64,000 nt of DNA from JAMXLO01 sp963776505 (GCA_963776505.1 CAVZNH010000027.1:1-64000); one strand, 5' to 3'. Shown: positions 7,941 through 17,523, numbered from the stretch's first letter. A program made the numbers and translations. The notes: generated by a model not told the origin, from the letters alone.

Positions 7941-7955
7941 GGTCGGTTCTCCTCG

Positions 7956-8291
7956 TTACACCAGCTTCGCCTCGAACGGCGGCACGAGGTCGGGCGCGTC
8001 GAACTCCAGCACCCAGACATCCGGATCGAACCTCACCTGCCGCGCGACATAGGCATCGGCCGCCGCCTGGTCGACGGGCGCCGCGCCCGTGCCGCGCATC
8101 CACGCCAGCGCGCCATCGCTCGCGCGCACCTGCGACAGCACGCAAAGTCCCTCGCGCCCGCGCAGCACGACCAGCACGCCGCCAGAATCCGCGTCGCCCC
8201 TGCGCAATACGACGCCGGACCGGCCGTCCCGATCGGCCATGCGCAGCGCCGCCTTCACCCAAATTCCGGCCTTCAACCGCGGCTCGGCCAT
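7956..8291 (-). CDS. DUF1491 family protein
   Basis: A 111-residue protein with the DUF1491 layout: an N-terminal RLKAGIWVKAALR, a central strand region GGVLVVLRGREGLCVLSQVR, and the family signature ARQVRFDPDVWVLEFD near the C-terminus. The family is small, cytoplasmic and largely restricted to alphaproteobacteria; its function is unknown. Start ATG 8291 fits the family N-terminus. It is upstream of the MaoC gene (15-bp gap) and divergent from the ABC importer operon starting at 8358, so the 66-bp gap should hold both promoters. Confidence 0.85.
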   Translation of the reverse strand: MAEPRLKAGIWVKAALRMADRDGRSGVVLRRGDADSGGVLVVLRGREGLCVLSQVRASDGALAWMRGTGAAPVDQAAADAYVARQVRFDPDVWVLEFDAPDLVPPFEAKLV

Positions 8292-8357
8292 GACACCTCC
8301 CCGATCGCGCGAGCATTGTGCAGGATGGGACGCATTACAACGCAAATCGAGGCCCCC

Positions 8358-9338
8358 ATGCGACGGCTTGCCGTTTTGCTCGTGCTGCTCCTGGTCACCA
8401 CCACGGCGCGCGCCGAGGACGCGATCAGCTTCGGTCTCGATTGGGTGGCAGAGGCGGAATACGGCGGCTACTACCAGGCGCTCGCCACCGGGATCTACGC
8501 CAGACACGGGCTGAAAGTGACGATCCGCCAGGGCGGCCCACAGGTGAACCAGATGCAGCTCATGATGGCCGGTCGGCTGGACTTCAACCTTGGCGGCGGG
8601 CGCGCGATCGAGTTCGTCCAGCAGAACCTGCCGTTCGTCGCGATCGCGGCGATGTTCCAGAAGGACCCGTCGGTGCTGATCGCGCATCCCGGCCAGGGCA
8701 ACGACAGCTTCGCCGCATTGAAGGGCAAGTCGATCCTGATCGGTGCCGATACGCGAGCAAGCTGGTGGCGCTTTCTCGCCGGCAAGTTCGGCTACACCGA
8801 TGCGCAGATCCGCCCCTACACCTTCAACCTTCAGCCGTTCCTCGCCGACAAGACGCTGGTGCAGCAGGGCTATCTCGGCTCCGAGCCATTCGCGATCGAG
8901 CAGGCGGCGCATTTCAAGCCGGTGGTGCTGCTGCTCGCCGATGCAGGCTATGCCGGCTATGGCAACATCGTCACCACCAGCACGAAGCTGGTGACCGAGA
9001 AGCCTGACGTCGTGCAGCGCTTCATCGATGCGTCGATCGAGGGCTGGTATTCCTATCTCTACGACGACCCCGCGCCGGCAAACCGGCTGATCAAGCAGGA
9101 CAACCCCGAGATGCCGGATGCGCTGCTGGCCTACGGCCGCGACGTGATGAAGACTCACGGCATCGTCGATTCCGGCGACGCCCTGAAACTCGGTATCGGC
9201 GCAATGACCGATGCGCGCTGGGCGGAGTTCTATCGTTCGATGTCCGATGTCGGCGTGTATCCCAAGGGGCTCGATGTGACGAAGGCGTACACGCTGCGGT
9301 TCGTCGACAAGCGCGTCGGGATGGAGATGAAGAAGTAG
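8358..9338 (+). CDS. ABC transporter periplasmic substrate-binding protein (NMT1/THI5-SsuA type)
   Basis: Periplasmic binding protein of 326 residues with a signal peptide MRRLAVLLVLLLVTTTARAE. The opening SFGLDWVAEAEYGGYYQAL, then YARHGLKVTIRQGG, is characteristic of the NMT1/THI5-like group that binds thiamine precursors, sulfonates, nitrate-like ions or aromatic acids. The ATG at 8358 is chosen for its GAGG and for placing the signal peptide at the N-terminus; the longer open frame upstream is antisense to DUF1491. It is first in an operon with an ATPase (9359) and a permease (10093). The ligand is not determinable from sequence alone. Confidence 0.88.
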   Translation: MRRLAVLLVLLLVTTTARAEDAISFGLDWVAEAEYGGYYQALATGIYARHGLKVTIRQGGPQVNQMQLMMAGRLDFNLGGGRAIEFVQQNLPFVAIAAMFQKDPSVLIAHPGQGNDSFAALKGKSILIGADTRASWWRFLAGKFGYTDAQIRPYTFNLQPFLADKTLVQQGYLGSEPFAIEQAAHFKPVVLLLADAGYAGYGNIVTTSTKLVTEKPDVVQRFIDASIEGWYSYLYDDPAPANRLIKQDNPEMPDALLAYGRDVMKTHGIVDSGDALKLGIGAMTDARWAEFYRSMSDVGVYPKGLDVTKAYTLRFVDKRVGMEMKK

Positions 9339-9358
9339 CGTGTTCTCCTGTCACTGAT

Positions 9359-10096
9359 ATGCTGCAACTCACCTCGGTAGGCCGGCGCTTCGGCGCAGTG
9401 GAGGCGTTGCGCGACGTATCGCTGACAATCGGCGCCGGCGACTTCGTGGCACTGCTCGGACCATCAGGCTGCGGCAAATCGACACTGCTGCGATTGATCG
9501 CCGGATTGGACCAGCCGGACACGGGCCGCATGATCTGGGACGCAGGCCATCAGCCGAAGCCGGGCGAGATCGGCTTCGTCTTCCAGGACGCGACACTGCT
9601 GCCCTGGGCAAGTGCCATCGACAACGTCTTCCTGCCGCTGCGCATTGCCGGCATCCCGCGCGACCAGGCGATGCCGCAGGTGAACCAGGCGCTGCACCGC
9701 GTCGGCCTCGACGGCTTCGAAGCCGCGCGTCCGCGGCAGCTCTCCGGTGGGATGCGCATGCGCGTGTCCATCGCACGCGCCTTGGTGACCCGCCCGCGCC
9801 TGCTGCTGATGGACGAGCCGTTCGCCGCGCTCGACGAATTCACCCGTCACAAGCTGCAGGAAGACCTGCTGTCGCTTTGGCAGGAACTCGGCTGCACCGT
9901 CATCTTCGTGACGCACTCGATCTACGAGGCGGCGTTCCTCGCGCGGCGTATCGTGCTGATGACGCCGCGTCCGGGGCGGATCGATCACGAGATCGCCTCG
10001 CCGCTGCATCCCGGTGCGGCAGCGCGACTTGATCCGGCCTATGCAACGCTGGTGGCGCAGGTGACACGCGAGATGCAGCGCGCGCTTGCGGCATGA
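9359..10096 (+). CDS. ABC transporter ATP-binding protein (SsuB/TauB type)
   Basis: Nucleotide-binding subunit of 245 residues. Walker A GPSGCGKST is at 34-42, the Q-loop at FQDATLLPW, the signature LSGGM at 128-132, Walker B LLLMDEP at 148-154 and the H-loop at VTHS. The pattern LLPWASAIDNVFLPL is typical of the nitrate/sulfonate/taurine importer ATPases. It starts 20 bp after the binding-protein gene and its stop overlaps the permease start by four bases, indicating translational coupling. It energises import at the inner membrane. Confidence 0.92.
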   Translation: MLQLTSVGRRFGAVEALRDVSLTIGAGDFVALLGPSGCGKSTLLRLIAGLDQPDTGRMIWDAGHQPKPGEIGFVFQDATLLPWASAIDNVFLPLRIAGIPRDQAMPQVNQALHRVGLDGFEAARPRQLSGGMRMRVSIARALVTRPRLLLMDEPFAALDEFTRHKLQEDLLSLWQELGCTVIFVTHSIYEAAFLARRIVLMTPRPGRIDHEIASPLHPGAAARLDPAYATLVAQVTREMQRALAA

Positions 10097-10842
10097 AATA
10101 CGCCCCTGCCCTGTTCGGCGTCGCCGCATTGCTGGTCTGGGAAGCGGTCGTCCGGATTACCGACGTGCCGTCCTATCTGGTGCCAGGGCCATCAGCAATC
10201 ATCGCGGCGTTCTTGGCCGATCCTGCGGGACTGCTGTGGTCACTGGGATCGACGATGCTGGTGACGTTCGCCGCATTGCTGGTCGCCGCCACACTGGGCG
10301 TGGTGCTTGCGGTGGCGATTGCATCGAGCCGATTGCTGGCCGCGGCGATCCAACCATGGGCGGTCGTGCTGCAGGTAACGCCGATCGTCGCGATCGCGCC
10401 GCTGATCATCGTCTGGGTCGGCAATCCGTTCGCCTCACTGGTGGTATGCGCGACGATCGTCGCGTTCTTTCCGGTGTTCGCCAACACCGCAGCGGGGCTG
10501 GCATCAGCGCCGGCGGAGCTTGCCGACCTGTTCCGGCTGTACGGCGCAGGTCGGCTCGCGACACTGTGGCTGCTGCGCCTGCCGGCGGCCCTGCCGTACT
10601 TCCTCGCCGGCCTGCGCATTTCCGGCGGCTTGGCGTTGGTCGGCGCGGTGGTGGCGGAGTTCGTCGCGGGGTCAGGCGGGTTCGCGTCAGGGTTGGCGTA
10701 TCGCATTCTGGAGGCTGGCTATCGGCTCCAAATTCCGCGCATGTTCGCGGCACTGGTGCTGCTGTCGCTCGCCGGCATTGCGATCAACTTCGGGCTTGGA
10801 GCATTCGCCGCAGCGGTAATGCGCCGACGCGGCGACGCCTAA
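10093..10842 (+). CDS. ABC transporter permease (SsuC/TauC type)
   Basis: Integral membrane subunit of 249 residues with about six helices. The EAA loop region that contacts the ATPase is visible as AELADLFRLYGAGRLATLWL, followed by LPAALPYFLAGLRISGGLAL, the standard pattern of the NitT/TauT permease family. It overlaps the ATPase gene by ATGA and ends by overlapping the 3' end of the LysR gene on the other strand by a few bases. With 8358 and 9359 it completes a three-component importer. Confidence 0.9.
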   Translation: MKYAPALFGVAALLVWEAVVRITDVPSYLVPGPSAIIAAFLADPAGLLWSLGSTMLVTFAALLVAATLGVVLAVAIASSRLLAAAIQPWAVVLQVTPIVAIAPLIIVWVGNPFASLVVCATIVAFFPVFANTAAGLASAPAELADLFRLYGAGRLATLWLLRLPAALPYFLAGLRISGGLALVGAVVAEFVAGSGGFASGLAYRILEAGYRLQIPRMFAALVLLSLAGIAINFGLGAFAAAVMRRRGDA

Positions 10843-11781
10843 TTCGCGATCCTCGAGTAACCCCGCACTGGACGCCGCACCTTTGGCTGCAGCGTTCCGC
10901 TCGTCAGCAGTGCCAGCAATCGCTTGGCGGCGGGACTGAGATAGCCGTTGCGGCGATGAATGGCGGTGATTGGAATCGTCGGTCTGCATTGCCGGTATGT
11001 CGAGCGCGACAAGCGCGCCCTGCCGAAGCTCATCGCGTACGCTGCTCTCGGGGACCAGCGCCAAGCCGAAGCCGGCCTGCGCCAAACGCTTCTGGGCGGT
11101 GAGGCTGTCGATCAGAGTGACGTCGGCGCCGTTGAGCCCAGCCCGAACCAGTTGGCGTGCCAGGGTCTGACCGGAGTCCTGCTCCCCGGACGTCGGCGGA
11201 AAACCGACCCATCGCTCGCCGGCCAGCAGATGCGCCTGGCGGACCCGACGGCCTGCCAGATGGTGTCCGGGCGCTGCTACCACCAGCATGGCCTCGCTGC
11301 CCGCATCCAGTGAGACGAGCTCCGGCCGATCGCTGGCATAATAGCGCAAGCCCAACGTCGCATCGCCCCGCCGGACCAGGTCGGTCACCTCGCGGCTCGA
11401 GGCAGTCTGGAGTTCGAGCCGCACATCCTTGGCGCGCTTCGCGAATTGGCGGAGGGCATCGACGATGCGCGTGTCGGCGAGCGTGCCGACGAGAGCAAGC
11501 GAGATCACGCCCTCCGTGCCTCCCTGCAGACCACGCACCGCATCGTGCCCATCCCTGAGCGACGCCAGTGCCGCCTCCGCGTGCGGTAGAAAGACGCGGC
11601 CCGCCTCGGTCAGTCGCGCGCGACCGCGCAGGCGCTCGAACAAGGGCGCACCGAGCTCGTGCTCGAGGATGCCGACGCGACGACTGATCGCAGGCTGCGA
11701 GCGATGCAGCCGTCGCGCCGCGTGCGTGAAGCCGCCCAGCTCGGCGATGGCCACGAAGGTTTGGATATCAGCGATATTCAT
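10839..11781 (-). CDS. LysR-family transcriptional regulator, frameshift near the C-terminus
   Basis: Starts MNIADIQTFVAIAELGG with the LysR helix-turn-helix at about residues 18-37 (THAARRLHRSQPAISRRVGI), then the effector-binding domain. The frame leaves the expected sequence after DIPAM and would otherwise run far into the permease gene; removing one base near 10975 restores TIPITAIHRRNGYLSPAAK and a normal end at 10839. The protein would then be about 313 residues, normal for the family. It is divergent from the lyase gene at 11891, so that gene is the likely target. The effector is unknown. Confidence 0.82.
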
Positions 11782-11890
11782 CGATCAGTTTTCCTGATGC
11801 GACTTGCTCGTACTATGCATTGGACAATGAACATGGTCGGGCCAAGATTGCAAAGAATGCTGGAATTCAGCAGATGAAGGAAACACCGAC

Positions 11891-12712
11891 ATGCGCACTC
11901 AGGCAGAGAAAGCCGCCGCGTTCCGCGCACTGCACGAGCGGCCCGGCGCGTTCATCATTCCCAATCCATGGGATGCCGGCACGGCAAGATTGCTGGCAGC
12001 TTCGGGCTTCGAGGCGCTCGCCACCACCAGTCTGGGACTGGCCAACATGCTCGGCCGCGCCGACAGCAGTGTCAGCCGGGCCGAAGTAATCGCCAATTGC
12101 CGGGTGATCGCCGAGGCGACGGACATCCCGGTCAATGCCGATCTCGAGAACTGTTTCGCGCACGAGCCCGAGGCAGCGGCCGAGACGATCCGGCTTGCCG
12201 CCGAAGCTGGCATGGTCGGCGGCTCGATTGAGGACTACAGCGGCGATCGGACCAATCCGATCTATGATTTTGACCTTGCCGTCGCGCGCGTACGCGCGGC
12301 GGCTCAAGTTGCGCACGCCCTGCCGGTGCCGTTCTTGCTCACTGCGCGGGCCGAGAACCTGATTCATGGACGTGACGACCTGGCGGATACCATCCGGCGT
12401 TTGCAGGCTTTCGCGGCGGCCGGCGCCGATGTGCTGTATGCGCCGGGACTTCGCAATCTCGATGAAGTGCGCGAGGTCGTGCGCGCTGTGAACCGCCCGG
12501 TAAACGTGGTCACCGGGTGGCTCGATCCGGACATCACGCTTGCGCAGCTCAGCGAGGCTGGCGCCAAGCGGATCAGTGTCGGTGGCGCGCTCTCCCGCCT
12601 CGCGCTGGCGACATTCGTCGAGGCGGCCCAAGCCATGCGGTTGCAAGGCTCCTTCGCGTGGATGCGCGACATGATGGGAATCTCGGAGCTACGGCAGATG
12701 CTCAAGGCTTAG
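11891..12712 (+). CDS. isocitrate lyase/phosphoenolpyruvate mutase-family protein
   Basis: TIM-barrel enzyme of 273 residues in the ICL/PEPM superfamily, which forms or cleaves C-C or P-C bonds in 2-oxo or carboxy acids. Markers are FIIPNPWDAGTARLLAASGF at the start, the metal-binding strand IPVNADLENCF (about 77-87), GMVGGSIEDYSG and the barrel end GAKRISVGGALSR. It lacks the classic KKCGH loop of isocitrate lyase, so a mutase, oxaloacetase-like or methylisocitrate-type role cannot be separated. An AAGGAAAC ribosome-binding site supports ATG 11891. Probably controlled by the divergent LysR. Confidence 0.85.
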   Translation: MRTQAEKAAAFRALHERPGAFIIPNPWDAGTARLLAASGFEALATTSLGLANMLGRADSSVSRAEVIANCRVIAEATDIPVNADLENCFAHEPEAAAETIRLAAEAGMVGGSIEDYSGDRTNPIYDFDLAVARVRAAAQVAHALPVPFLLTARAENLIHGRDDLADTIRRLQAFAAAGADVLYAPGLRNLDEVREVVRAVNRPVNVVTGWLDPDITLAQLSEAGAKRISVGGALSRLALATFVEAAQAMRLQGSFAWMRDMMGISELRQMLKA

Positions 12713-12720
12713 TGCCGTGC

Positions 12721-12814
12721 TGTCATTGCGAGGAGTACAGCGACGAAGCAATCTCGTTCGATGGTGAGACTTTATGACCGGGATTGCTTCGTCGCCCTGC
12801 TCCTCGCAATGACA
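12721..12814. repeat. palindromic repeat element (CATTGCGAG / GCAATC family), copy 1
   Basis: A long inverted repeat. The left arm 12721-12753 begins TGTCATTGCGAGGAG and ends GACGAAGCAATC; the right arm 12782-12814 is its reverse complement at 30 of 33 positions, with a 28-bp spacer. A related, partly degenerate copy lies at 63332-63417 in the same window, so this is a dispersed family of the REP/small mobile palindrome kind. It sits between the stop of the lyase gene and the TSUP gene and could act as a transcriptional attenuator or mRNA 3' end. Confidence 0.8.
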
Positions 12815-12849
12815 ATGGCTCGCGCTGAGGTTAGGCCTTTGGATACGAA

Positions 12850-13677
12850 ATGATTGGCGAACTTGCATGGTTGGCGGCAAGCGTCATGGTCGCCGGCGTG
12901 GTGACAGGCATCCTTGCCGGGCTGTTCGGCATCGGTGGCGGCGCGGTTATCGTTCCGGTGCTGTTTGAGGTGTTCCGTGTTCTCGGCGTACCTGAGGCCG
13001 TGCGCATGCAGCTCTGCATTGGCACCTCGATGGCGATCATCGTGCCGACGGCAGTGCGCTCCTACCGCGCGCACAAGGCGCGCGGGCTCGTGCTTCCGGA
13101 GGTCATGCGCCGCTGGGCGCTGCCTTCGGTGGCGGGTGTCGTCGTCGGGTCGGCCCTTGCAGCGGTCGCGCCGCCCGATGCGTTCAAGCTGGCATTCGTG
13201 CTGATCGCCTGCCTGATCGCGGCAAAGTTTCTGATCGGGAGCGACGGCCTGGTCCTGGGCAACGAGTTGCCAGGTCGCGCCGGAATGACCTGCTACGGCT
13301 TCGCGATCGGCCTCGGCTCGTCGCTGATGGGAATATCCGGCGGTTCGCTGGTGACGATGACTTTGACGCTTTACCGCACACCGATCCACAGCGCAGTGGC
13401 AACGGCCGCGGGCCTCGGCGTGCCCATCACACTCGCCGGCACCATCGGGTATATCCTCGCCGGCCTGCCGCATCAGGCACTGCTGCCGCCACTGTCGCTC
13501 GGCTTCGTCTCCATGATCGGCGTAGTCCTGGTCGCTCCACTCTCAAGCTGGGTTGCGCCATTTGGCGCCCGCCTTGCCCACAGACTACCGAAGCGCAAGC
13601 TCGAAATAGCGTTCGGCCTCTTCCTGCTGCTCGTCGCCTCGCGTTTTCTGGTTAGCCTGGTTGCTTCCGCGATTTGA
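12850..13677 (+). CDS. TSUP-family (TauE/SafE) sulfite/organosulfur exporter
   Basis: Membrane protein of 275 residues with about eight helices and the internal duplication of the TauE/SafE family: the first repeat starts GVVTGILAGLFGIGGGAVIVP and the second FAIGLGSSLMGISGGSLVTM. The glycine-rich loop GIGGG is the family signature. Members export sulfite, sulfoacetate or related anions. The gene stands alone between a palindromic repeat and a convergent Rieske oxygenase gene, so the local context does not decide the substrate, although the nearby sulfonate-type ABC importer is suggestive. Confidence 0.88.
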   Translation: MIGELAWLAASVMVAGVVTGILAGLFGIGGGAVIVPVLFEVFRVLGVPEAVRMQLCIGTSMAIIVPTAVRSYRAHKARGLVLPEVMRRWALPSVAGVVVGSALAAVAPPDAFKLAFVLIACLIAAKFLIGSDGLVLGNELPGRAGMTCYGFAIGLGSSLMGISGGSLVTMTLTLYRTPIHSAVATAAGLGVPITLAGTIGYILAGLPHQALLPPLSLGFVSMIGVVLVAPLSSWVAPFGARLAHRLPKRKLEIAFGLFLLLVASRFLVSLVASAI

Positions 13678-13798
13678 CCTGCGAGTGGCAGAGGCCCACC
13701 ATCCATGCCTTTGTAGCTACAAGGAAAGACGTGGACGCCGACCTTCGTCGGCATGACGCGATGAAGCAGCATCGTGGGTACAGGTTGAGCTGCTGCTA

Positions 13799-15112
13799 TT
13801 ACTCCGCCGCCTCTCTCCACCCCGTCGGCCGCGCCACATGCTGCAACCGGTCGCGATACGCGGCCTGCCAGTCGTCCGCCGCCAGCACCGCCTCACCGCT
13901 GCGCACCTGCCTGAAGATTTCCGGCTGCTCCGCACAGGGCGGCGCCGCGCTCTTCTCGCGCAACGCCCGCGCCGCCATCAGCAGGCGTCGCCGCGTGCGC
14001 GTGATCATCTGATCACTCGGCGCGAGATGCTCGAACGAATGATCGACGATCTCGCCCATGCTCTCGGTGATCGCCTGGTCCTGCATCGCGATATGCGTGA
14101 TGCCGGTATAGATCACGTCGTTGCGCTGCGCCTCGCGATCGATCAGGTAGTCGTTCGCCGCACTCTGCACCGGACGCCAGCGGCCGAACCAGTCGGTGGT
14201 ATTCGCCTGAAGCTCCGGCGCCGCCGTCGAGCCTGGGATCGGTGCGCCGCCCGCCAATGCCGCCGTGCGCGAGGCCTGCTTCCAGGAGAAGCCGACGAAC
14301 ATCACATGCGTGTCGTCCATCGGCACCCAGGCGCGCGCGATCACGCGATCCATGAAGTCGCCCTGTGGGATGAAGGTCCAGAACGGAAAGGCGAAATGCG
14401 CGAAGCGCCAATAGGTCCTGTCGTCCTCGGCCGCACGGTAAGCACAGTACATCGTGCCCCAGTCGGTGTCCGTCACATGATAGTCCGGCGCGCGATTGCT
14501 GACCTGGTACATCAGCCAGTTGTCCGGATCCACCTGCTCGGGCTGCACGGAGCCGACATGCAGCCAACTGAAATGCGACGTGTCGATGTCGCCTTCCAGC
14601 GCCTGCAGCCAGTTGCACTCGCGCTGAGTGAAGGTGATCGAAAGGTCGCTCTCCGGCAGCAGCGTCGCCTCGATCTCCGGCATCGGCGGCGCAGCCTCGC
14701 GCGCGCCCATATAGACCCAGATCACGCCAGCCCGCTCGACGACCTTGTAGGCCTTCGCATGAACCTTCTCACGAAAATCCTGCTCCGGCGGGAGGTTCGG
14801 CATGTCGATGCAGTTGCCCTCGGCGTCGAACTTCCAGCCGTGATAGACACAGCGAATGCCGCCCTGCTCGTTCCTACCATAGAACAGCGACGCACAACGA
14901 TGCGGGCAGCGATGGTCCATGACACCAACGCGACCCGCGTGGTCGCGGAACGCGATCAGCTTCTCGCCCAGCAGCATCAGCCGCAGCGGATCTCCGCCCG
15001 CGACAAGTTCTGAGGACTTCGCGGCAGGCAACCAGTACTGCCGCATCAGGTCGCCCATCATGGTCCCTGGACCGACCCGCGTGAGCTGTTCACTTTCGAT
15101 CGCGTTTGTCAT
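13799..15112 (-). CDS. Rieske non-haem iron oxygenase, alpha subunit (phthalate 4,5-dioxygenase-like)
   Basis: Aromatic-ring or O-demethylating oxygenase of 437 residues. The Rieske 2Fe-2S ligands are Cys69-x-His71 (CPHRC) and Cys88-x2-His91 (CVYHGW). The mononuclear iron site is DIDTSHFSWLH, with His180 and His185 and the bridging Asp175. ATG 15112 follows a GGGAGAG ribosome-binding site. No reductase or ferredoxin adjoins it; the nearest is the Rieske ferredoxin at 46116. It is divergent from a carboxylate/aromatic-acid MFS gene at 15380, a typical uptake-plus-oxygenation pair. Substrate unknown. Confidence 0.9.
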   Translation of the reverse strand: MTNAIESEQLTRVGPGTMMGDLMRQYWLPAAKSSELVAGGDPLRLMLLGEKLIAFRDHAGRVGVMDHRCPHRCASLFYGRNEQGGIRCVYHGWKFDAEGNCIDMPNLPPEQDFREKVHAKAYKVVERAGVIWVYMGAREAAPPMPEIEATLLPESDLSITFTQRECNWLQALEGDIDTSHFSWLHVGSVQPEQVDPDNWLMYQVSNRAPDYHVTDTDWGTMYCAYRAAEDDRTYWRFAHFAFPFWTFIPQGDFMDRVIARAWVPMDDTHVMFVGFSWKQASRTAALAGGAPIPGSTAAPELQANTTDWFGRWRPVQSAANDYLIDREAQRNDVIYTGITHIAMQDQAITESMGEIVDHSFEHLAPSDQMITRTRRRLLMAARALREKSAAPPCAEQPEIFRQVRSGEAVLAADDWQAAYRDRLQHVARPTGWREAAE

Positions 15113-15379
15113 GGCATCTCTCCCTGCCGTCATCGTCGGCCGACAGTTTGCTGCTGACAAGCCCAAGCGACCTGCCTTAGGATATATTTGACGGCGGGCA
15201 AAAGAGCCAGCCGGCAACCCGTGCGTGCCATTCGCGCAGTCGGGCGATGTTGCACGTACGTCGTGGTCGAAGGGAGCGCAGCCGAGCCGAAAATTCGCCG
15301 TCGAACAAAAGCCGTCACCGAAGTCGTCACTGCGCTTGCGCGACCGCCTTGCCGGATCTGACGAACATGGGAGGACGCA

Positions 15380-16786
15380 ATGCTCGAACACCTGGAGCAG
15401 CAGAAGAGGCTGACAGGCAATCAATGGCGGATCATCGCCACGGCCAATCTCGGCGACATGCTCGACTTCTTCGATTTCTTCCTGATCGGCTACGTGCTGG
15501 CCTTCATCATCGGCTCCTGGAAACTGACCTTTGGCCAGTCGGCCATGATCCTGCTGGCATCTGGACTGGGTGCGGTTCCCGGCGCGTTCTTCTGGGGCTG
15601 GATGGCCGACAGGATCGGCCGCCGCAAAGTGTTCATGGCGACCGCGGTGAACGTGGCGGTCGCGACCGGCATCATGGCGATGACCCCAGGCCAGGATGCC
15701 TTCGTCCCGGGCTGGCTGTTCCTGGCGTTCTTCCGCTTCTTCGTCGGCTTCGGCAATGCTGGCCTGATCGCGGTCGATATTCCGCTGGTACAGGAGTTCA
15801 TCCCGGCGTACAAGCGCGGCTGGGTGAGCGGGTTGACCACCGTGCTGCTGCCGGCAGGAAACCTGCTGGGCGCGGTATCAGGCGCCTTTCTGGGTCCTGT
15901 GATCGGCTGGCGCGGCCTATTCCTGGTCGGCCTCGCACCCGCGGCGCTGGTGCTGTTGATTCGCTATTGGGTGCCCGAGTTACCCCGCTGGCTGCTCCGC
16001 ATGGGCCGGATGGAGGAAGCACGCAAATCGCTCGCCTGGGCACTGCAGGTCGATCCACAACAGATCACTCTGCCCACCGCCATTCCCGACGACGTGAAGG
16101 TGGTGCCGTGGCTGCAGTTGTTCCGTTATCCGCGCAGCGTGGCGGCGTCCTGTCTCACCGCGATCAGCCAGACCGGTGGCGTTGGGCTGCTGCTGTGGAT
16201 CACCGCGCTGTTCGTGCTCGTGCTGCGGATCACGCCGGCTGAGGCCTCGTACCTGATGATCTATGTGAGCCTCGTCGGTATCGCCGGCCGCATCGTCTGC
16301 TCATACCTCTCGGACAAGATCGGCCGCCGAGCGTCAGGCATGCTGATCGGCTATGGCGGCGCGATCACCATGGTGCTCGCCGGGTATCTGAACAGCGTAT
16401 GGCTGGGCGGTGTGTCGCTGTTCTTCGTTCTGGTAATGGTCCAGCGCTTCTTCGGCGACGGAAGTTACGCGATCATTGGGCCGTACATCGCCGAGGTCTG
16501 GCCTGCCAGGTTGCGAGCCAGCGGCATGGGCCTGGGCTATGGCGTCGGCAATCTCGGCAAGATCATCGGGCCGCTCGGCCTCGCGCTGATCATCGGTTCG
16601 TCCAACTACGTCAGCCCGAAGGCGACGCTCGACGCGATCGGTCCGGCGTTCCTGTTCCTGGCGTTCTGGTATGCGCTCGCCGCCACCGCATTCTGGCTGG
16701 TCGGGTTCGAGACTCAGGGACGCTCGATCGAGGAGATCGACGCGTCGCTGGCTCGAGCCGAAGCGGTGAAGGTGCGGGCGATATAG
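15380..16786 (+). CDS. MFS transporter (aromatic acid/metabolite:H+ symporter type)
   Basis: Twelve-helix carrier of 468 residues. DMLDFFDFFLIGYVLAFI in the first helix carries the Asp-rich motif typical of aromatic-acid and metabolite:H+ symporters, and motif A appears as GWMADRIGRRKVF; the C-terminal half repeats it as LSDKIGRRASG. ATG 15380 follows GGAGG at five bases. It is divergent from the Rieske oxygenase gene (267-bp shared regulatory region), suggesting it imports that enzyme's substrate. The dienelactone hydrolase gene begins five bases after its stop codon, so the two are probably one transcript. Confidence 0.88.
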   Translation: MLEHLEQQKRLTGNQWRIIATANLGDMLDFFDFFLIGYVLAFIIGSWKLTFGQSAMILLASGLGAVPGAFFWGWMADRIGRRKVFMATAVNVAVATGIMAMTPGQDAFVPGWLFLAFFRFFVGFGNAGLIAVDIPLVQEFIPAYKRGWVSGLTTVLLPAGNLLGAVSGAFLGPVIGWRGLFLVGLAPAALVLLIRYWVPELPRWLLRMGRMEEARKSLAWALQVDPQQITLPTAIPDDVKVVPWLQLFRYPRSVAASCLTAISQTGGVGLLLWITALFVLVLRITPAEASYLMIYVSLVGIAGRIVCSYLSDKIGRRASGMLIGYGGAITMVLAGYLNSVWLGGVSLFFVLVMVQRFFGDGSYAIIGPYIAEVWPARLRASGMGLGYGVGNLGKIIGPLGLALIIGSSNYVSPKATLDAIGPAFLFLAFWYALAATAFWLVGFETQGRSIEEIDASLARAEAVKVRAI

Positions 16787-16790
16787 CGAC

Positions 16791-17523
16791 GTGGACTACG
16801 CCGGCAAGCCACTGGCATGGTTCGCGTTATTCTGCGCGGTCTCCTGGTCGCAGGTCACGATACCGCTTGCCGCGGATCCATACCGCACCCTCGTTCCGAC
16901 TGGGAGCACGCCGCTCCCAGCGGTCCTACTTGTCCCCGGATGCTCGGGTTTCTCCGCAAACAACGGGATCAACGTCTACGACGAACGCGCTGCCGCACTA
17001 CAGGCAGCCGGATTTTTCGTGGTCTATGTGGACTACATCCGCAAGCGCATGCAGAGCAATTGCGCTCACATCGGCAAGGCCGAGGTGATTGGCGACTTAA
17101 TGGAGGCAATCGCATGGACGGCCAGCCAAACCGGCGTTGACGCCCGCAGGATATCAGTCATCGGCTGGTCATATGGTGCCGGCGGAATACTGGCAGCGCT
17201 AGGGGCCGCGCCACCGGACGTGCCAATTGCGAAGGCGGTGACCGTATTATCCCGTCTGCCGCGGTGCGGGCCCATGGTCCTCTAACGTGTCCGGTCTCAT
17301 GCTACTGGGTGCAGCTGACGACATTGCGCTACCCGCTCTGTGCAACGCCGTGACCAACGGCATGCCGCCAGAGAAGCTGCGGGTGATCACCTATGCGAAT
17401 GCACGGCACGGCTTCGACATGCGAGGTCTTCCCGACCCGGCGGGCCAGCCATCGGGCACCCCTGGCTACAACGCGGAGGCTAGCAACGCGTCGTGGGCGG
17501 CCGTGAGCGAATTCTTGCAGTAG
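16791..17523 (+). pseudogene. dienelactone hydrolase-family alpha/beta hydrolase, frameshifted
   Basis: Likely secreted hydrolase; the N-terminus WFALFCAVSWSQVTIPLAA looks like a signal sequence after a GTG start. The nucleophile elbow is GWSYGAGG, the acid lies in LLGAADDIALP and the base in NARHGFD, giving a complete Ser-Asp-His triad. The frame is interrupted: after AKAVT, deleting the G at 17244 gives YYPVCRGAGPWSSN and reads on to the stop at 17523. The pieces are therefore one gene with a one-base insertion, or a sequencing error. It is tightly coupled to the MFS gene upstream. Confidence 0.8.
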
